A DNA stretch of 64,000 nucleotides from CAWCPR01 sp963797475. GTDB taxonomy: Bacteria; Chloroflexota; Anaerolineae; Anaerolineales; UBA4823. A program made the position numbers and the translations under genes. The stretch lies in the NCBI GenBank assembly GCA_963797475.1, contig CAWCPR010000001.1, positions 2,170,001-2,234,000 on the forward strand, read 5' to 3'. This document shows, one piece after another, positions 60,248 to 64,000 of this stretch. The notes below the pieces were generated by a model. That model was given only the letters and a program-made list of their open reading frames with translations, was not told where the DNA came from and ran no database searches. The first letter of the stretch is position 1, and every line of letters begins with the position of its first letter.

Positions 60248-61914
60248 TCTTGTCTCCTGCGGCGTGGCGGCAGATGATCGTCGCCCAGCCAAAGCGCCAT
60301 CACAAAGCGTAAAAGCGAATCCGTACCGTAAACTTCTGTGCGCCGCAGCTCAAATTCCGGCGTGGCAGGCGAATTCATGCCGGCGCACACACTGCATGCA
60401 CCCGAATAGCCGGCTTGCTCGACGATCGTGCGCGTGGTCGCATCATACTTGCCGTGTGGATAACTGAAGAGCAGGATTGGCTGGCCAAGCTCTTGCTCTA
60501 AATCGAGGCGTGAGCCGGCGATTTCAGCGCGGGCGCGAGCCGGCGAAACAGCCGTCAACACGGGATGAGTCCGCGTGTGCGCCCCGAAAGTCATGCCGCC
60601 TTGCAGCATTTCCCGGATCTGAGTCCATGTCATGAGCGCCCGGCGTTTCAGCAACCCGGCCTCATCCCAGCAATTGGCGTCGCCCACATAGCCGCTTACC
60701 ACAAAGAATGTGGCTGGGAAGCTATAGCGTTGAAGAATAGGATAAGCCGCCGAATAGGCGTCGGCATAGCCGTCATCCACCGTAATGACGACCGATCGCG
60801 CCGGCGGCAGGCGGCCTTCATGCCGGTAACGCAGGTAGTTTTCCAGACTGATCACATGATATCCCAGGCGCTTGAGCCAGGCCATCTGCCGAGCGAAGCA
60901 ATGCTCGGGAAGAATATAGCGACTGGGCGGTTCGCCTGGCTTGCCGAACGCATGGTACATCAGGATTGGCGTGCCTTGCATCAGGCGCCGCCACGTTTCC
61001 CGGTCGGGCGCTACACGTTGGAAACCGTACCAGTATGCGTAGGCGCTTACAAATCGGAACCACTCTCGATTCCAACGCTCGCCGCGCAGGCCTGGGCCGA
61101 GACGCGCCAAAAGAGGCGGCGTTAAACCCAGCGATAACAAGATGCGGCGGAGTACGATGGCGCGCGGACTCGTATCCCAAAATTCACCGAGCACCTCCGG
61201 CAAGAGGTCTGGGTGCTGTTGGACCAATTTGAACATGATCCGTCCTGCGCGCTCGTCCTCCTTTAAAAGCTGCTGCCCTGTTTTGTCATCCTGATGTTGC
61301 CCGCATGCAGCCGGCAGATAAACCAAAGGGATGCCACTTCGATGTAACCGGTAGCCCAATTCTATATCGAAGCCGGCCGGGAGATCGGCAGTGAAGCCAC
61401 CCACATCCAACAACGCCTGGCGCGGGACGGACAAGTTTCCACTATAACAATCCTGCCAGGTCGGCACGCGCGTAACTTCATTTAGATGCCGGTAGTGTTC
61501 GCTCCAACGTTGGGCAAAACGGCGCGCATACCAATCAGTAGATGCGGAAGCCTGTATGGTCAACTGACCAATTGCCGCGACTCCTCTACCGGCAGACTGT
61601 GCGCGCAAATGCTCAGCCACCAGGCTGGGGCCGGGAATAATGTCGTCGTCGAGGATCAGGCAATAACGGCTGCTGGCGGCAATGCCGCGATTGAGCGCGG
61701 CGCATTGACCGCTCTTGGCTTGACGGATCAAACGCAGGACGTACGGCGTTTCGATCTCCGCCAGAATCTCGTGCGTGCCGTCGGTCGACCCGTCGTCGAC
61801 GACGATCACCTCATAATCGGTCGCGGGCTGGGTCTGATGAGCAAGCGCCTCAAGGCACATGCGCAGCCGGGTGAGGCGGTTATGCGTCGGGATAACGACA
61901 CTCAACGCTATCAT
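60244..61914 (-). CDS. Glycosyltransferase family 2 fused to NodB-type polysaccharide deacetylase
   Basis: 556 residues with two enzymes in one chain. N-terminal GT2 (1-~240): SVVIPTHNRLTRLRMCLEAL, IVVDDGSTDGTHEIL and a DXD-like LILDDDI. A ~70-residue linker contains helical sequence. C-terminal NodB domain: YHVISLENYLRY, VVITVDDGYADAYSAAYPIL (first Asp), FGAHTRTHPVL (zinc His pair) and SYPHGKYDATT. It would add a sugar and N- or O-deacetylate the same glycan on the cytoplasmic or membrane side. It overlaps the next GT2 gene by four bases. The two activities on one polypeptide suggest channelled addition of a de-acetylated sugar. Confidence 0.88.
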   Translation of the reverse strand: MIALSVVIPTHNRLTRLRMCLEALAHQTQPATDYEVIVVDDGSTDGTHEILAEIETPYVLRLIRQAKSGQCAALNRGIAASSRYCLILDDDIIPGPSLVAEHLRAQSAGRGVAAIGQLTIQASASTDWYARRFAQRWSEHYRHLNEVTRVPTWQDCYSGNLSVPRQALLDVGGFTADLPAGFDIELGYRLHRSGIPLVYLPAACGQHQDDKTGQQLLKEDERAGRIMFKLVQQHPDLLPEVLGEFWDTSPRAIVLRRILLSLGLTPPLLARLGPGLRGERWNREWFRFVSAYAYWYGFQRVAPDRETWRRLMQGTPILMYHAFGKPGEPPSRYILPEHCFARQMAWLKRLGYHVISLENYLRYRHEGRLPPARSVVITVDDGYADAYSAAYPILQRYSFPATFFVVSGYVGDANCWDEAGLLKRRALMTWTQIREMLQGGMTFGAHTRTHPVLTAVSPARARAEIAGSRLDLEQELGQPILLFSYPHGKYDATTRTIVEQAGYSGACSVCAGMNSPATPEFELRRTEVYGTDSLLRFVMALWLGDDHLPPRRRRQE

Positions 61915-62939
61915 GTCCGAGTCCTTTGTTGCGTCAGCAGCCAGTACGCCGCGCCATAGATCATTCCACCCACGAGCATTACATCACCATAGGCTCGCAG
62001 CCGGTCGCCTCGCAGTCGGGGAGCAAACTGGACCAGGTGATTCCGAATATCTTGAACCATCCGCTTCAGCATGTAACGATCATGCCAGTGCATGTGCTTG
62101 GCATAAAACGCGCCTCGACCGATGCCGTATCTGCGCCGCAGCGCCAGGAAATCATGATCTGTGCGCCAGGCGCGATGATACAACACAGCCCGCGGCTCGT
62201 ACAAAATGCGATATCCGGCTTCAAGCAGCCGAAACCCCAAATCGCTGTCCTCGGCGGATGGAAAGCGCGTCCCAGGCCCTAAGCGCTCATCAAAACCCCC
62301 GGTTTCCGCCACAACGGACCTGCGGAATGCCATATTACCCGAGAAAAGCACGTCCTGCCCGACGCGTCCTCCGTATATTGCTTGACTTTCGTCCTCCTTT
62401 GTCGAAGGCGCAAAACCCTGTTTACTCCGGTCGAACATTGCAAGCACCCGTCCTGTGACCACCACTCGCTGGCTCTCAGCGACGAGCGCTCTCAGGAGCA
62501 TGCCAAACCAATCCGGCGCAACCAAAACATCATCATCGGTGAAAACCAGCCAGTCGTTTTGTGCGACTTGGATGCCCGTGTTTCGAGCGTGACTCACGCC
62601 AAGCGGCTTTATCCATTGATAACAAATTTTACATCGGCGTTTGGTGGTCAGGGCGGCGAGTTTTTCGTCTGGGTTATCACTTTGGTCAACGACAATAATC
62701 TCATCCGGTACATGGATGCCATTTAGAATTGACTGGATGGCGTCATTCAGCAGCTCAGGACGATTGCGCGAGCAAATAATGAGCGAACTGGGTGGGAGGC
62801 TGATCGCTGTTTTTGGTTTCACCAGGTTTTGACCGGAAATCACCGGCCAACCCAACTCGACTCCACCATCCCTTGAGTTCGCGCCGCTGTGGTTCTCGCT
62901 TGCGGCGGCATACAACAGCTCCTCTTCCCATAAACTCAA
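61911..62939 (-). CDS. Glycosyltransferase family 2
   Basis: The GT2 domain reads SSLIICSRNRPELLNDAIQS, IIVVDQSDNPDEKLAAL, a DXD motif in WLVFTDDDVLVAPDWF, and EDSDLGFRLLEAGYRI near the catalytic loop. The frame extends upstream (MSLWEEELLYAAASENHS) but that part is the C-terminal end of the phosphotransferase-like gene, which joins this frame once an extra base near 62990-62997 is removed. The real GT2 start could be the GTG at 62822, or the two proteins may be one fusion. Product: a glycosyl transfer step of the exopolysaccharide repeat unit. Confidence 0.83.
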   Translation of the reverse strand: MSLWEEELLYAAASENHSGANSRDGGVELGWPVISGQNLVKPKTAISLPPSSLIICSRNRPELLNDAIQSILNGIHVPDEIIVVDQSDNPDEKLAALTTKRRCKICYQWIKPLGVSHARNTGIQVAQNDWLVFTDDDVLVAPDWFGMLLRALVAESQRVVVTGRVLAMFDRSKQGFAPSTKEDESQAIYGGRVGQDVLFSGNMAFRRSVVAETGGFDERLGPGTRFPSAEDSDLGFRLLEAGYRILYEPRAVLYHRAWRTDHDFLALRRRYGIGRGAFYAKHMHWHDRYMLKRMVQDIRNHLVQFAPRLRGDRLRAYGDVMLVGGMIYGAAYWLLTQQRTRT

Positions 62940-64000
62940 AAACAGGCTGCGCCGAGAACCGGTTGGATCGGGCTGACCGCCGGATTCGGCCGCCGAGTTC
63001 CTGCGACTCGGATTGAAAATGGATCAGCCATGTGAGCAAGCGCAGCGGGCGCAGCACTTCCGGATCGAGGCCTACGCGCGCCAGGTAGCGCTGTTGGCAT
63101 TCCGCAACGACGCGTCCGGTGAAAGTGGCTGGATCAAGCGCCGCCCGATACGATTCCCTGAAGCGCCGCGAGTCCATCGCGCCGTCGAGAAAAAAGTTCA
63201 GATAGGTCAGAAAGTAAACCAGGTCCAGGATCGGCAATCCGCGCGGCTCGGCCGACTCCCAATCCAATATTACCAGGTCGCCATCACTGGCAATAAAGAT
63301 ATTCCAAGGAGAGCAGTCGCGCTGCTCGCACACGATCGGCAAGTCACCCAGCGAGGCAAGCATGGTACGCGTCGCCTGCAGCTTCGCCGGATCGAGCGCC
63401 CGGCCAAGGCTCCGCTCAAATTTAGCGACCGTTGTCTCAACCAGTCGACCCCACCATTCAGAACGGGCGCAGGGTGGGGAATGACCGGCCAGGTTAGCCA
63501 ACCACTCCGTCACTTTCAATGCCAGATCGCGATAGGTATCTTGTCGAAGCAGTGTATACAAAGGCCGGCCGGAGAGTGCGTTCTCTCCCAATACGGTCTG
63601 CCCCGCCCACTCGTGCGAGAACAACACCTGCGGAACGCCGCCGACCTGATCGGGTCGCAAGGCTCGAACGGCCTGCAGGTTGGCCGCCTCACGATCGAGC
63701 GCAGCCACTGCCTCGCCAACCCGAGCCAATTTGACGATCAAGCGCGGGGATGGCTCGGATTCTGCAAAGACCAGACCGACAACTTTGTTGATAGTTTTCG
63801 CGCCGCCGGTCAACAACATCCAATCCAGACGGAGCGGCGCAGGGGCTGAGCTCCAACTGCTCCAGCTCGCTCGGATCAAGTCGAGCACAGTCCCTTCTTC
63901 TGCAGGCGGTTTTCTGGCGATCATAGACAGCGGCGCTAACAATCGCAGGCTTAAGCCCATGCGCCATACCCCTTCGAGAAGTCTTCCCCAGATGCGGCTC
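62755..64000 (-). CDS. Aminoglycoside-phosphotransferase-like (kinase fold) protein, 5' partial, frameshifted
   Basis: The frame is open past the right edge of the window (SRIWGRLLEGVWR before the ATG at 63960), so the N-terminus is probably outside. The kinase-like core has VCEQRDCSPWNIFI, where the usual HxDxxxxN has Arg in place of His, and LVILDWESAEPRGLPILDLV (metal-binding Asp). Near 62990-62997 an extra base in CTCGGCGG shifts the frame; after it the natural continuation (QPDPTGSRRSLFLSLWEEEL) lies in the frame of the downstream GT2. Its role in polysaccharide synthesis is unclear; it may phosphorylate a sugar or lipid-linked intermediate. Confidence 0.7.
   Translation of the reverse strand, partial: SRIWGRLLEGVWRMGLSLRLLAPLSMIARKPPAEEGTVLDLIRASWSSWSSAPAPLRLDWMLLTGGAKTINKVVGLVFAESEPSPRLIVKLARVGEAVAALDREAANLQAVRALRPDQVGGVPQVLFSHEWAGQTVLGENALSGRPLYTLLRQDTYRDLALKVTEWLANLAGHSPPCARSEWWGRLVETTVAKFERSLGRALDPAKLQATRTMLASLGDLPIVCEQRDCSPWNIFIASDGDLVILDWESAEPRGLPILDLVYFLTYLNFFLDGAMDSRRFRESYRAALDPATFTGRVVAECQQRYLARVGLDPEVLRPLRLLTWLIHFQSESQELGGRIRRSARSNRFSAQPVFEFMGRGAVVCRRKREPQRRELKGWWSRVGLAGDFRSKPGETKNSDQPPTQFAHYLLAQSS

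Overview
The window looks like a chromosomal segment of a GC-rich Chloroflexota bacterium, most plausibly of the Anaerolineae type. This is inference from gene content: DUF4097/SHOCT-like envelope genes, a fused two-domain EcfA, an ADP-forming acyl-CoA synthetase, a two-domain protein disulfide oxidoreductase and a CO dehydrogenase cluster. No rRNA, tRNA or CRISPR array was recognised. Genes are dense and mostly intact, but at least six otherwise well conserved genes are broken by a single inserted or missing base, so either the assembly carries indel errors or several genes are decaying.

Region by region. 1-858: end of an M23 peptidase. 935-6267 (+): a consensus promoter and a candidate operator drive DUF2089, DUF4097, SHOCT-like and DUF4097 genes, five of which share one short helical module, followed by an MFS exporter. 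6369-8749: a transposase relic beside OsmC, a TlpA fragment without its active site, a NifX-like protein and a disulfide oxidoreductase. 8797-9940: zinc-ribbon protein, anti-sigma factor and ECF sigma factor. 10037-11230: a PIN-domain gene without a start codon and a LysM protein. 11467-15776 (+): SAM hydrolase with a complete ECF importer. 15793-17121: radical-SAM sulfatase maturase. 17178-20703 (-): ABC-2 exporter. 20851-27589: GH36-type galactosidase, acyl-CoA synthetase, M20 peptidase, PfkB kinase. 27640-32777 (-): TetR-controlled ABC/HlyD efflux operon with a consensus promoter overlapped by a perfect palindromic operator. 33024-39123: pterin dehydratase, small membrane proteins, a diguanylate cyclase response regulator, a degenerate LytM protein, a membrane protein and an MFS transporter. 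39148-41700: broken RHS/YD-repeat DNA with an AT-rich variable tip and a four-helix membrane protein that could be its immunity partner.

The most notable region is 41777-55798 (-), about 14 kb and collinear. It carries a form I aerobic CO dehydrogenase in the order M-S-L (active-site motif AYRCSFR) and a second, form II-type molybdenum hydroxylase in the order S-L-M (AYRGAGR). Between and after them lie two CoxG genes, an XdhC-YHS fusion, a molybdopterin-binding protein, a UBP zinc-finger protein, a MoxR ATPase (CoxD), a VWA protein (CoxE) and XdhC (CoxF). Together they would make, mature and couple the enzymes to respiration. Both large subunits carry a one-base frameshift.

56206-64000 holds two secreted glycanases (GH16, GH26) and an exopolysaccharide cluster: flippase, a GT2-polysaccharide deacetylase fusion, a GT2 and a phosphotransferase-like protein that runs off the window. 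Three tandem-repeat arrays (17, 19 and 11 bp units) each sit at or beside the stop codon of a minus-strand gene.
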